From the NCBI RefSeq assembly GCF_001939045.1, contig NZ_MKIM01000028.1, forward strand, positions 585,132 through 649,131: a stretch of DNA of 64,000 nt, given 5' to 3'. Below are positions 27,513 to 36,794 of this stretch, piece after piece (position 1 is the stretch's first letter; each line of letters begins with the position of its first letter). Source of the stretch: Rhizobium oryziradicis. GTDB lineage: Bacteria; Pseudomonadota; Alphaproteobacteria; Rhizobiales; Rhizobiaceae. Made by a program: the position numbers and the translations under genes. The notes under the pieces are model-generated. The model searched no databases. It saw only the letters and a list, made by a program, of their open reading frames with translations, and had not been told where the DNA came from.

Positions 27513-27545
27513 AAAAAAGCGCCGGACCATGCCGGCGCTTTTTTT
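27513..27545. terminator. Bidirectional terminator between gpt and a chemoreceptor gene
   Basis: AAAAAAGCGCCGG and CCGGCGCTTTTTTT form a GC-rich stem flanked by A and T runs, between two convergent genes. Confidence 0.95.
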
Positions 27546-27560
27546 ATATCTTTCAAATTC

Positions 27561-29468
27561 TCACGCTGCGGCGCGCTGACCATACCGCGTCGAAGGAGCA
27601 CCTTCCAACCGGAACTGATCCAGCTGCATTTGAAGCTGCCTTGCTTCATGGGCCAGCACCTGGCTGGCTGCGGTGGTTTCTTCCACCATTGCCGCATTTT
27701 GCTGGGTCATCTGGTCCATGTGGTTCACCGACGTGTTGATTTCGCCAAGCGCCATGGATTGCTCCTGAGCGGCACGGGCAATGCTGGCAACGTGACCATT
27801 GACGCGATTGACCAGCTCGACAATTTCATCCAGTGACTGGCCGGTCGAAAGCACCAGCGAAACACCACCCTTCACTTCGTCTGCCGATGTCGTGATCAGG
27901 CCCTTGATTTCGCGGGCTGCATTGGCCGAACGCTGAGCAAGTTCACGCACCTCTTGCGCAACGACCGCAAAGCCACGTCCTGCCTCACCGGCGCGTGCGG
28001 CTTCAACGCCAGCGTTAAGAGCCAGAAGGTTGGTCTGAAAGGCAATCTCATCGATCACCGAAATGATCTGGCCAATTTTCTGCGAGGATTGCTCAATTCG
28101 TCCCATGGCATCAATGGCACTGCGCACAATGGTGCCCGATTTATCAGCACTTTCGCGGGTTTGCTCCACCATTTTGCTTGCCTCATTGGCGCGCTCTGTG
28201 GATGTCCGCACGGTGGTGGTGATTTCTTCAAGGGCGGCTGCCGTTTCCTCAAGGGCTGCGGCCTGCTGCTCTGTGCGGCGTGCCAATTGATTGGCGGAAG
28301 AACTGAGTTCGCTCGAATTATCGCTGATCGTGGTGCCGGCGCCGCGAATGCTTTGCATGGTGCTCTGCAGGGTCGACATAGCCTGGTTGACGTTGGTTTG
28401 CAGCTCGGCAAATGCGCCCTGAAATTGACCCTGCATCGACTGCGTCAGATCGGATGTGGAAAGGGCCGCAACCACACGCCGCACTTCGGTGATGCCAAGA
28501 TCAACATTCTCAACCAATTGATTGACGCTGTTGGCAAAATTCATCAAATCCTTGTCGTCATAGGTCTTGCTGATACGCTTCGAGAAATCCCCAGCGGCCG
28601 CAGAAGCCACGATGACGCTAATGCTGGATTGCAAATCACGGCTTTGACCATGCAATGCCGCATCTTGCCGCTCCATTTGCTGCATTTGCAGCCGGTTGGC
28701 GCGGAAGATCTCGAGGGTGCGTGCCATTTCCCCAATTTCGTCACCGCGCTCTGTGCCAGGGGCCTTGTCGTTCAACTCACCCTTGGCAATTTGTGCCATG
28801 GTTGCGGTGAGGGTGGCGATAGGGTTCACAATGCCACGGCGCGCAATGATAACGCTGATAACCACGCCTAACAAAATGCTCACCACCGCCGTTGTGATCA
28901 ACACAATCATCGTGCGTTGGGAGCCCGCAATGGCGCTGCTGCGAGCAGTCTCAAGCGATTTGGCGGAGTAATTGCTGTATACCTTGACGGCTGCCGTCAC
29001 CGTTTTTTGACCGTCGAGCGCCTTATTCAGTTCACCCATCATGACGCCCGGCTGTTTTGCAGCTTCGGTGCCTGCAACCTTCACCATGTTGCGGATAGTG
29101 TCAAAATAGCTGTTGAGCGTCGTGCGGATATTCTCCAGCTCTTTTTTCTCGTTAGCATCGGCTGTGGAGGCAATTTTTGGCAAACGCTCCAGCATTTCCT
29201 TGGAGCGTTTTTCTGTTTCCGCAGCAAAATCGGCGGCCTTCTCAGGCGCGAATGCCAATTGATAGGTCATTCGGCTGATGGCAATAATATCAACGCGCAA
29301 ATCCATAGCTTCGCGCGCAACTTCTTCTCGCGCACCCGTATCGCGTAAAGAGTTGCCTAAGGAAAGAAGCCCAAATGCACCCGCCGCCGCAATGGTGCCC
29401 GCCGCTATTCCCATGAGAACCACAAGAAGGCTGACCTTCTTTAAAATAGACAGATTGGTGATGTTCAT
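27561..29468 (-). CDS. Methyl-accepting chemotaxis protein
   Basis: The 635-residue receptor has a first membrane helix (residues 9-32), a periplasmic four-helix-type sensor (about 33-190), a second membrane helix (about 193-215, 'TTAVVSILLGVVISVII'), a HAMP stretch, and a cytoplasmic signalling tip '[20 protein letters not shown]'. The C-terminus ends SEG-poor '...RYGQRAAA' with no NWETF-type pentapeptide for CheR tethering. ATG 29468 with AGGGG upstream was preferred to an upstream extension. It is divergent from a second receptor gene. Confidence 0.9.
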   Translation of the reverse strand: MNITNLSILKKVSLLVVLMGIAAGTIAAAGAFGLLSLGNSLRDTGAREEVAREAMDLRVDIIAISRMTYQLAFAPEKAADFAAETEKRSKEMLERLPKIASTADANEKKELENIRTTLNSYFDTIRNMVKVAGTEAAKQPGVMMGELNKALDGQKTVTAAVKVYSNYSAKSLETARSSAIAGSQRTMIVLITTAVVSILLGVVISVIIARRGIVNPIATLTATMAQIAKGELNDKAPGTERGDEIGEMARTLEIFRANRLQMQQMERQDAALHGQSRDLQSSISVIVASAAAGDFSKRISKTYDDKDLMNFANSVNQLVENVDLGITEVRRVVAALSTSDLTQSMQGQFQGAFAELQTNVNQAMSTLQSTMQSIRGAGTTISDNSSELSSSANQLARRTEQQAAALEETAAALEEITTTVRTSTERANEASKMVEQTRESADKSGTIVRSAIDAMGRIEQSSQKIGQIISVIDEIAFQTNLLALNAGVEAARAGEAGRGFAVVAQEVRELAQRSANAAREIKGLITTSADEVKGGVSLVLSTGQSLDEIVELVNRVNGHVASIARAAQEQSMALGEINTSVNHMDQMTQQNAAMVEETTAASQVLAHEARQLQMQLDQFRLEGAPSTRYGQRAAA

Positions 29469-29751
29469 AATGACCCCTTTTGGATGCATCCCGCCCTCGT
29501 AGCGTTTTGCATGCCCCAAGCGCGCGTGACGTTATATCACACGTATAGAAGGCATTATTTCACATGAATCTTAATATAAATTGATGGGCAAAATCGAAGG
29601 CTCTTGCGCCTCGATCATCAGAAATCTCTCTTTGGTTTTTTAATTTATTAATAAATAACATGCCTATATTCGAAAACACGAAATATGACGCGCAAAATTG
29701 GTGCGCAAAGCAGTGTGTTTCCCAGGCCATCTTTTTTAGGAAATCCGATAC

Positions 29752-31545
29752 ATGTTTCGAAAATTCAGAGATTGGTCACTGACCCTGAAATTGGCCGCAA
29801 TCATTGTGCTCGTCAACTTATGCGGTCTTGCGGCACTTGCGCTCTACACATCCAGCGTCGAGCGCACATCTATGTTGCAAATGGCGTCAGCCAATTGGCT
29901 GAAAGATACCGGTCAGCTCGCCTCCGTGGCCGCAGGCGGCATAAAATGGGGCAAAGCTGCCGCTGTCAGAGAGACATATGTGCTTTATCGTGATGATGAA
30001 AATTTACATCTCGCCCAATTTACCGCATTAAATGCCAATCTTGATGTCGTCGATACGTGGTTGCGCGCGGGACAGACAAACGGGCTCTCCGTGGATGAAA
30101 TCCGCAAGCTTGCGTCGACCGCCAATCTCTCCATCGATCATAGCCGCGTCAGCGATGGCTTGATGACCGTGGTCGTGCCTTTACCGGCCGATAAGTCTGG
30201 TAAAGCGAGTGGTTATCTTGTCACCTCCTGGACAGTCGAAGCGCTGATTGCCGCAGCAACAAACAAGGCCCTTCTGGCGCTTGCGATGGAAGCGCTGGTC
30301 ATTGCGGTGGTGGTTGGTGTGTTTCTTTTTGCAATGAGCAAAATGGTGGGCAGGCCAATGGCGGTTATTTCTTCGCGCATTTTGGATCTGCAACGTGGAG
30401 ATCTCAACACGCCTGTGCTGTTTCTCGATAAGAGCGACGAGATCGGCGTGCTGGCGCGTGCGGTGGAAACCTTCAGAACGGAATCGATCAATAAGGTTGA
30501 GAATGATGCCAAAGCTGCGGCGCAGCGTTTGCAACTGGACGCCGAGCGCCAGGGCTTTGCCGATCAATCCACAGCCGCCGCCGCCATTCAAAAGCACGCT
30601 ACAGAAACCTTGGCTGTCGCCCTCGAAACCCTGTCTCGCGGTGACTTCAGCCATCATTTGCGCGGCCTGGATCCACAATTTTCGGATTTGGAGCGAAATT
30701 TCAACGCAATGGTCGAGGCTGTGTCTGAGGCAATCGCTGACGCCAAATCTTCGGCTTTGTCGGTCGAGAATGGCGCAACCCAGTTGACGGTCTCTGCAGA
30801 CCAGCTGGCCAAGCGGACGGAGCATCAGGCGGCAACACTGGAGCAAACTGCAGCAGCCCTCAGCGAGGTCACCAATACCATTCGTGAATCCTCGCAATTT
30901 GCGGAATCCACAGTGCAATTGGTGGACGAGGCAAAGGCGGGTGCCAGAAACTCCGCATCAGTTGTGCGCAATGCCATTGGTGCCATGGATCGGATTCAGG
31001 ATTCATCTGCCAAGATTGGTCAGATTATCGGCTCGATTGACGAAATTGCGTTTCAGACCAATCTCCTTGCCCTCAATGCAGGCGTGGAGGCGGCCAGGGC
31101 CGGCGAGGCTGGCAAAGGCTTTGCTGTTGTCGCGCAGGAAGTGCGTGAGCTGGCACAGCGTTCTGCCAATGCCGCCAAGGAGATCAAACATTTGGTTCAG
31201 GTTTCCAGTGAAGAGGTTGCTGGCGGGGTTACCCTTGTCAACGAAACAGGCGACGCGCTGTTGGGCATTGAAGAGCATATCAACAATATCAACGATGGTA
31301 TTACCCGCCTTGTCAGCTCTTACCGGGCGCAATCCACCGGTATTGGCGAAATCAACAGTTCCATCAACCACATGGACCAGATGACCCAGCAAAACGCTGC
31401 CATGGTGGAAGAAACCAACGCCGCATGCCACGATTTGTTGCAACTGAGCCGCAGCATGCAAGACAGCATGGGACAGTTCAAAACCGCATCAAAGCGCGGG
31501 GCTGGGCAAAATTTCGATGCGGTGCCGCAATTGCGGCATGCATGA
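29752..31545 (+). CDS. Methyl-accepting chemotaxis protein
   Basis: The 597-residue receptor has a membrane helix at about 13-33, a periplasmic sensor domain of about 150 residues, a second membrane helix at about 178-200 ('[20 protein letters not shown]'), a HAMP region ('[20 protein letters not shown]') and the conserved tip '[20 protein letters not shown]'. Its sensor does not look like the four-helix type of the divergent receptor and may be a small Cache-like fold. The next gene on the strand encodes a secreted domain and follows without a terminator. Confidence 0.9.
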   Translation: MFRKFRDWSLTLKLAAIIVLVNLCGLAALALYTSSVERTSMLQMASANWLKDTGQLASVAAGGIKWGKAAAVRETYVLYRDDENLHLAQFTALNANLDVVDTWLRAGQTNGLSVDEIRKLASTANLSIDHSRVSDGLMTVVVPLPADKSGKASGYLVTSWTVEALIAAATNKALLALAMEALVIAVVVGVFLFAMSKMVGRPMAVISSRILDLQRGDLNTPVLFLDKSDEIGVLARAVETFRTESINKVENDAKAAAQRLQLDAERQGFADQSTAAAAIQKHATETLAVALETLSRGDFSHHLRGLDPQFSDLERNFNAMVEAVSEAIADAKSSALSVENGATQLTVSADQLAKRTEHQAATLEQTAAALSEVTNTIRESSQFAESTVQLVDEAKAGARNSASVVRNAIGAMDRIQDSSAKIGQIIGSIDEIAFQTNLLALNAGVEAARAGEAGKGFAVVAQEVRELAQRSANAAKEIKHLVQVSSEEVAGGVTLVNETGDALLGIEEHINNINDGITRLVSSYRAQSTGIGEINSSINHMDQMTQQNAAMVEETNAACHDLLQLSRSMQDSMGQFKTASKRGAGQNFDAVPQLRHA

Positions 31546-31638
31546 TCAGGTCGGGCCGAAACCACAGAGTTTGGGCTCAGAGCGGAAATAAACGTGCATC
31601 CCTTTCAATTTCAATATGAGCGCTGAGGAGACAATCTC

Positions 31639-32220
31639 ATGAGACACCTGCTGACGACTGCCATGGTTATTGCTGCAACCTATGCCTTTATTCCAGTGAC
31701 AGCAAACGCTGAAGAGGCGCATGTGGCACCGGTCACGGCCTTTATGAAGGAAAAGGTTGTGAGCTGGGCGCAAGACCCCATGATTATCAAGGCTATCAAA
31801 GCGCAGAATGCTGAACACGCCAATCTCAACGATGCCGATATTGATGCACTGGACAAAAAATGGCGTGCTGAAGTGCAGGCCAATGATCAGCCAATGATCA
31901 AGGGCGTTTTGGCGAATGATGTCTCTACGTTTTTGAAGGCAAAACAGGCTGAATCAAACGGTGCAATTGCCGAAGTTTTCGTGGTGGACAATAAGGGCCT
32001 CAACGTTGGCCAAAGCGATATCACCTCCGATTACTGGCAGGGCGACGAAGCAAAATTTAAAAAGACATTCAACGTTGGCCCCAACACACTGTTTGTGGAT
32101 GAGGTCGAAAAAGATGAATCTACCCAGGCCCTGCAATCGCAAGCCAGCATGACCATTGTGGATGAAACAGGAAAAGCCATTGGTGCCGTCACAGTGGGCG
32201 TCAACCTCGACGCACTTTGA
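31639..32220 (+). CDS. Free periplasmic PDC/Cache-like sensor domain protein
   Basis: The 193-residue protein has a signal peptide (cleavage near TANA-EE) and no membrane helix afterwards. The C-terminal half shows the PDC/Cache strand pattern: 'IAEVFVVDNKGLNVGQSD', 'DYWQGDEAKF', and 'SMTIVDETGKAIGAVTVGVNL'. Such domains are normally the extracellular part of receptors, here they exist alone. It lies 93 bases after the chemoreceptor gene on the same strand with a shared terminator behind, so it probably delivers a ligand to, or modulates, that receptor. Confidence 0.78.
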   Translation: MRHLLTTAMVIAATYAFIPVTANAEEAHVAPVTAFMKEKVVSWAQDPMIIKAIKAQNAEHANLNDADIDALDKKWRAEVQANDQPMIKGVLANDVSTFLKAKQAESNGAIAEVFVVDNKGLNVGQSDITSDYWQGDEAKFKKTFNVGPNTLFVDEVEKDESTQALQSQASMTIVDETGKAIGAVTVGVNLDAL

Positions 32221-32269
32221 TATAGAGCTGACACCAAGATCTTGTATTGAAAGTTTGCTGTGGATACAG

Positions 32270-32300
32270 GCCGGAGGCGCATACGCCTCCGGCTTTATTT
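32270..32300 (+). terminator. Terminator of the chemoreceptor-PDC operon
   Basis: GCCGGAGGC and GCCTCCGGC pair around GCATAC and are followed by TTTATTT, about 50 bases after the PDC gene stop. Confidence 0.88.
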
Positions 32301-32640
32301 ATGAGTGATTCGCAGCTTCGCGTTCACTGGCCGCCATTTTGGCCCAACCCATCGGGGGGCAGTGATTTCTTCAAAAAAATCACAACGGTGGAAAACAATG
32401 GGCCTCACCAAACGTTAACCATCAAGCTTTTCGCCCAAGCCCATGAATTTTCTAGGCTAGCCCCTTTCCCCGTTTTCCACAGGTACAGACCACAACATCT
32501 TGCGTATATATTTTCGTCACATCCAAGCCCTTGACGGGAAGGGGGCATCCAAGGTTAATGAATTCCATGTTGCGGCGGCGGCTGGACCGAAGTGTTATCG
32601 AGGTCGGTTCCATTCATTGAACATTGCATGCGCAAGAAAC

Positions 32641-32682
32641 AGACCAAGGTATGAGGCCTTGGTCTGCATGGATTTTTGCGCG
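32641..32682 (+). terminator. Hairpin with T-rich tail upstream of nrdJ
   Basis: AGACCAAGG (32641-32649) and CCTTGGTCT (32657-32665) form a perfect 9-bp stem with a seven-base loop. TTTTT follows seven bases later, with a further TTTTTT at about 32685. It could end a small RNA made from the preceding 300 bases, since no coding gene precedes it. Confidence 0.5.
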
Positions 32683-32732
32683 CTTTTTTGTGTTCTCCGC
32701 AATCAAGAAGGTCTGGCGGAAAAGCTGTGTTG

Positions 32733-32779
32733 ATACTATATTTAGTGTTTACAGCCACCCTCACCACAAGATAGAGAGC
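32733..32779 (+). promoter_or_regulatory. Pair of NrdR boxes in the nrdJ promoter
   Basis: The 16-mer ATACTATATTTAGTGT (32733-32748) is close to the NrdR consensus acaCwAtATaTwGtgt. A weaker second box starts exactly 31 bases later (CCACAAGATAGAGAGC, 32764-32779, about 12 of 16 positions). A spacing of 31-32 bases, three helical turns, is the known arrangement for the ribonucleotide-reductase repressor NrdR. Confidence 0.7.
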
Positions 32780-32902
32780 GTCCATCATAATGATCGGCTC
32801 CGCTCCTGGTAACGGGCGAAACAACGGCTGACGCTTTCCAGCGTGGCCGATCAACGAATTTTGCGCCCTCAAGGGCGTTGCTATTGACGAGGACAAGGCA
32901 AG

Positions 32903-35900
32903 ATGCGCATCGAACGTCGTTTCACCAAGGCAGGCCAGTCGCGCTATGCGGAAATCGAATTCCGCAAGGCAGTGAGTGAAATCAAGAACCCGGATGGCTC
33001 TGTTGTCTTCCGGCTGGCAGATATTGATGTGCCAGTTCAGTTCAGCCAGGTTGCGGCCGATATTCTGGCCCAGAAATATTTCCGCAAAGCCGGTGTGCCG
33101 AAGATTTTGAAAAAGGTCGAGGAAAACGACGTTCCTTCCTTCCTGTGGCGCTCGGTTGCCGATGAAAAGGCGATGAAAGACCTGCCAGCAGAAGAACGCT
33201 ACGGATCGGAAACCGATGCCCGTCAGGTGTTTGACCGTTTGGCTGGCACCTGGGCCTACTGGGGCTGGAAGGGCAAGTATTTCACCACCGAAGAAGATGC
33301 GCTCGCATTCCGCGACGAGCTGGCCTATATGCTGGCCACCCAGCGCGTGGCCCCCAACAGCCCACAATGGTTCAACACCGGCCTGCATTGGGCCTATGGC
33401 ATTGACGGACCGGGGCAGGGCCATTTCTACGTGGATCCCTTCACCGGCAAGCTGACCAAATCCAAGTCGGCCTATGAGCATCCGCAGCCACACGCCTGCT
33501 TTATTCAGTCGGTTGAAGACGATCTCGTCAACGAAGGCGGCATTATGGACCTGTGGGTGCGTGAAGCCCGCCTGTTCAAATACGGCTCCGGCACGGGCTC
33601 CAACTTCTCGCACCTGCGCGGCGAAGGCGAAAAGCTCTCCGGCGGCGGCAAGTCGTCTGGCCTGATGAGCTTCCTCAAGATTGGTGACCGCGCAGCCGGT
33701 GCCATCAAGTCTGGCGGCACCACACGCCGTGCGGCCAAGATGGTGGTTGTCGACATTGACCATCCAGATATTGAAAACTACATCGACTGGAAGGTGAAGG
33801 AAGAGCAGAAGGTTGCGGCTCTCGTCACCGGTTCCAAGCTTGTCTCCAAGCACTTGAAGGCCATCATGAAGGCCTGCGTCAATTGCTCGGCTGACAACGA
33901 CGCCTGCTTTGATCCGAATGAAAACCCGGCCCTGAAGCGCGAAATCCGCGCTGCCAAGAAGGATATGGTGCCGGAAAACTACATCAAGCGCGTTATCCAG
34001 TTTGCCCAGCAGGGTTACAAGGATCTTGAATTCAAGACCTATGACACCGATTGGGATTCGGAAGCCTACCTGACGGTCTCCGGCCAGAACTCCAACAACT
34101 CGGTCTCGCTGCGCGACGACTTCCTGCGTGCCGTTGAAAACGACAGCACATGGGATCTCACCGCACGCCGCGACGGCAAGGTAATGAAGACGCTGAAGGC
34201 ACGCGATCTGTGGGAAAAGATTTCCTACGCCGCATGGGCTTCTGCCGATCCGGGCCTGCATTACAACACCACCATGAACGACTGGCACACCTGCCCAGCC
34301 GCTGGCCCTATCCGTGCATCCAATCCTTGCTCGGAATATATGTTCCTTGACGACACGGCCTGCAACCTTGCATCGCTGAACCTGTTGCAGTTCAAGGATG
34401 CAGCCACCAAGAAGATCAACATCACCGATTACGAACACGCTGTTCGTCTGTGGACCGTTGTTCTTGAAGTGTCGGTGATGATGGCGCAGTTCCCATCGCG
34501 CCAGATTGCCGAACTGTCTTACGAATACCGCACGCTCGGCCTCGGCTATGCCAACATCGGCGGCTTGCTGATGTCCTCCGGCATTCCTTATGACTCGGCA
34601 GAAGGCCGCGCTATCTGCGGTGCGTTGACCGCCATCATGACCGGCGTATCTTACGCCACATCGGCGGAAATGGCCTCTGAGCTTGGCCCATTCCCCGGCT
34701 TTGCGCCAAACCGCGACAACATGCTGCGGGTTATCCGCAACCATCGCCGTGCGGCCCATGGCATTGCACAGGGCTATGAGCGCCTCTCGGTTGATCCAGT
34801 TCCGCTGGTGCATGCCGATTGCTCTGATCCGGCCCTGATTGCTCACGCAACAGCCGCTTGGGACAAGGCGCTGGAACTGGGCGAACAGCACGGCTACCGC
34901 AATGCGCAGGTCTCTGTTGTGGCACCAACCGGCACCATTGGTTTGGTGATGGATTGCGACACCACCGGCATCGAGCCTGATTTCGCGCTGGTGAAGTTCA
35001 AGAAGCTGGCCGGTGGCGGCTACTTCAAGATCATCAACAACGCTGTGCCAGAAGCGCTGCGGGCGCTGGGCTACAGCGAAAGCCAGCTGGCCGAGATTGA
35101 AGCCTATGCCGTTGGCCATGGCAATCTCAATCAGGCTCCGGGCATTAACCCCGGTGCGTTGAAGGCCAAGGGCTTTACCGATGAGAAGATCGAAGCCGTC
35201 AACGGCGCGTTAAAGGCTGCCTTCGATATCAAGTTCGTGTTCAACCAGTGGACACTGGGCGCTGACTTCCTCAAAGACACCTTGAAGGTGTCCGATGAGC
35301 AGCTCACAGACATGAACTTCAACCTGCTGGAGCACCTCGGTTTCTCCAAGAAGGACATTGAAGCCGCCAACATTCACGTCTGCGGTGCCATGACGCTGGA
35401 AGGCGCGCCGTTCTTGAAAGACGAGCACCTGCCTGTGTTCGATTGCGCCAACGCTTGCGGCAAGATTGGTAAGCGTTACCTGTCGGTTGAAAGCCACATC
35501 CGCATGATGGCAGCGGCCCAGCCGTTCATCTCAGGCGCGATTTCCAAGACCATCAACATGCCAAACGAGGCCACTGTTGAAGATTGCGGCGCTGCTTACA
35601 TGCTGTCATGGAAGCTGGCTTTGAAGGCCAATGCGCTCTATCGCGATGGCTCCAAGCTCAGCCAGCCGCTGAACTCGTCACTGATCGAAGACGAGAACGA
35701 TGATGACGCCATGGAAACCCTGCTGGCCCAGCCACAGGCAGCCCAAGCCGTCACCATCACCGAGCGGATTGTTGAGCGCATCGTTGAGCGCGTGGTGCGT
35801 GAGCAGGAAAAGCTGCCAACTCGCCGCAAGGGCTACACCCAGAAGGCCAAGATTGGTGGTCACACCATCTTCCTGCGTACGGGTGAATATGACGATGGCC

Positions 35901-36685
35901 GCCTTGGCGAAATCTTCCTGGATATGAACAAGGAAGGCTCTGCTCTTCGTGCCTTCATCAACAATTTTGCCATCTCGGTCTCGCTCGGCCTGCAATATGG
36001 CGTGCCTTTGGAAGAATATGTTGACGCCTTCACCTTCACCAAGTTCGAGCCAGCTGGCATGGTGACAGGCAATGACGCCATCAAGAACGCCACCTCGATC
36101 CTCGATTACGTGTTCCGCGAACTGGCGATCTCCTACCTCGGCCGCAACGATCTGGCCCATGTTGACACCTCTGATTTCGCCAACACAGCCCTTGGCCGTG
36201 GCGTGACCGAAGGCAAGGCAGACGTGGTCTCCAAGGGCCTGACCCGTGGCTACAAGCCAACGCTGGTGCCAAAGTCCGCCACCACGGGCGAGCCACGCGG
36301 AGCAGCAACGAGCGCCCCCGCCAAGGCATCGGCTGCCACGGGAGCAGGCAATGTCACCGCCTTTTCGGGCAACGCCGCCCGCAAGCTGGAAGTGACAACA
36401 GCCATCGCAACCTCCGAAGTCGTGTCCTTCAAGCGCGATTACGAGGAGAGGGCGGCTGAACTGGTGGAAGACATGGCGTCCGAAGCCTTGTTCTCGGATG
36501 CTGCCGCCGAAGACGCGGAAGCCGCCAAGGCTGAAGCCAAAAAAGTAGAAGCCGCCCGCCGCATGCGCTCCATTGCGCAAGGATATACGGGCAACATGTG
36601 TTCCGAGTGCCAGAACTTTACCATGGTACGTAATGGCACATGCGAAAAGTGCGACACTTGTGGTTCGACGAGTGGGTGCAGCTGA
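32903..36685 (+). CDS. nrdJ: Vitamin B12-dependent ribonucleoside-diphosphate reductase (class II)
   Basis: NrdJ makes deoxyribonucleotides with adenosylcobalamin as radical source and needs no oxygen. The 1260-residue product has the substrate-site motifs 'NSPQWFNTG', 'GSGTGSNFS', the active-site 'NPCSE' (Asn 474, Cys 476, Glu 478) and '[13 protein letters not shown]'. The C-terminal 35 residues are a Cys-rich zinc-ribbon and redox tail ('CSECQNF', '[14 protein letters not shown]'). A low-complexity Ala-rich linker (about 1130-1220) precedes the tail. The start has AAGG upstream. NrdR-type boxes lie in the promoter, and a terminator follows. No other reductase gene is in the window. Confidence 0.96.
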   Translation: MRIERRFTKAGQSRYAEIEFRKAVSEIKNPDGSVVFRLADIDVPVQFSQVAADILAQKYFRKAGVPKILKKVEENDVPSFLWRSVADEKAMKDLPAEERYGSETDARQVFDRLAGTWAYWGWKGKYFTTEEDALAFRDELAYMLATQRVAPNSPQWFNTGLHWAYGIDGPGQGHFYVDPFTGKLTKSKSAYEHPQPHACFIQSVEDDLVNEGGIMDLWVREARLFKYGSGTGSNFSHLRGEGEKLSGGGKSSGLMSFLKIGDRAAGAIKSGGTTRRAAKMVVVDIDHPDIENYIDWKVKEEQKVAALVTGSKLVSKHLKAIMKACVNCSADNDACFDPNENPALKREIRAAKKDMVPENYIKRVIQFAQQGYKDLEFKTYDTDWDSEAYLTVSGQNSNNSVSLRDDFLRAVENDSTWDLTARRDGKVMKTLKARDLWEKISYAAWASADPGLHYNTTMNDWHTCPAAGPIRASNPCSEYMFLDDTACNLASLNLLQFKDAATKKINITDYEHAVRLWTVVLEVSVMMAQFPSRQIAELSYEYRTLGLGYANIGGLLMSSGIPYDSAEGRAICGALTAIMTGVSYATSAEMASELGPFPGFAPNRDNMLRVIRNHRRAAHGIAQGYERLSVDPVPLVHADCSDPALIAHATAAWDKALELGEQHGYRNAQVSVVAPTGTIGLVMDCDTTGIEPDFALVKFKKLAGGGYFKIINNAVPEALRALGYSESQLAEIEAYAVGHGNLNQAPGINPGALKAKGFTDEKIEAVNGALKAAFDIKFVFNQWTLGADFLKDTLKVSDEQLTDMNFNLLEHLGFSKKDIEAANIHVCGAMTLEGAPFLKDEHLPVFDCANACGKIGKRYLSVESHIRMMAAAQPFISGAISKTINMPNEATVEDCGAAYMLSWKLALKANALYRDGSKLSQPLNSSLIEDENDDDAMETLLAQPQAAQAVTITERIVERIVERVVREQEKLPTRRKGYTQKAKIGGHTIFLRTGEYDDGRLGEIFLDMNKEGSALRAFINNFAISVSLGLQYGVPLEEYVDAFTFTKFEPAGMVTGNDAIKNATSILDYVFRELAISYLGRNDLAHVDTSDFANTALGRGVTEGKADVVSKGLTRGYKPTLVPKSATTGEPRGAATSAPAKASAATGAGNVTAFSGNAARKLEVTTAIATSEVVSFKRDYEERAAELVEDMASEALFSDAAAEDAEAAKAEAKKVEAARRMRSIAQGYTGNMCSECQNFTMVRNGTCEKCDTCGSTSGCS

Positions 36686-36742
36686 TTAATGCATGGATAA
36701 GTAGAAATTACGATTTTTACTTATGAGATTTTGAGTAAAATG

Positions 36743-36777
36743 GACCCCGTTCCGATTAATTTCGGGGCGGGGTTTTA
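36743..36777 (+). terminator. Rho-independent terminator of nrdJ
   Basis: ACCCCG-TTCCGA and TTTCGGGGCGGGGT can pair over 10-12 bases and are followed by TTTTATTTT, 58 bases after the nrdJ stop and just before the OLD gene. Confidence 0.8.
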
Positions 36778-36794
36778 TTTTGTGAGGGAGTTCG

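Larger units (their letters stand above)
32301..32902. other. 600-base leader region of nrdJ, with possible small RNA
   Basis: No convincing protein gene occurs in this stretch. It contains a small stem GTGATTT/AAATCAC near 32362-32384, a perfect 9-bp hairpin with T-rich tail at 32641-32682 and the NrdR-type boxes next to nrdJ. I saw none of the conserved B12-box elements of a cobalamin riboswitch. Confidence 0.5.

Noticed and set aside
27954..28871. 305-codon plus-strand frame inside the leftward chemoreceptor gene
   Set aside because: Shadow rich in Cys/His/Arg, without recognisable domain.
32301..32902. Cobalamin riboswitch before nrdJ
   Set aside because: I looked for B12-box-like conserved elements and saw none; the region is better explained by NrdR boxes and a hairpin.
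32555..35119. 854-codon open frame on the minus strand across nrdJ and its leader
   Set aside because: It is antisense to nrdJ, whose plus-strand product is a clear full-length enzyme. The antisense product is of mixed, non-family-like composition; high GC and codon bias of nrdJ explain the lack of stops.
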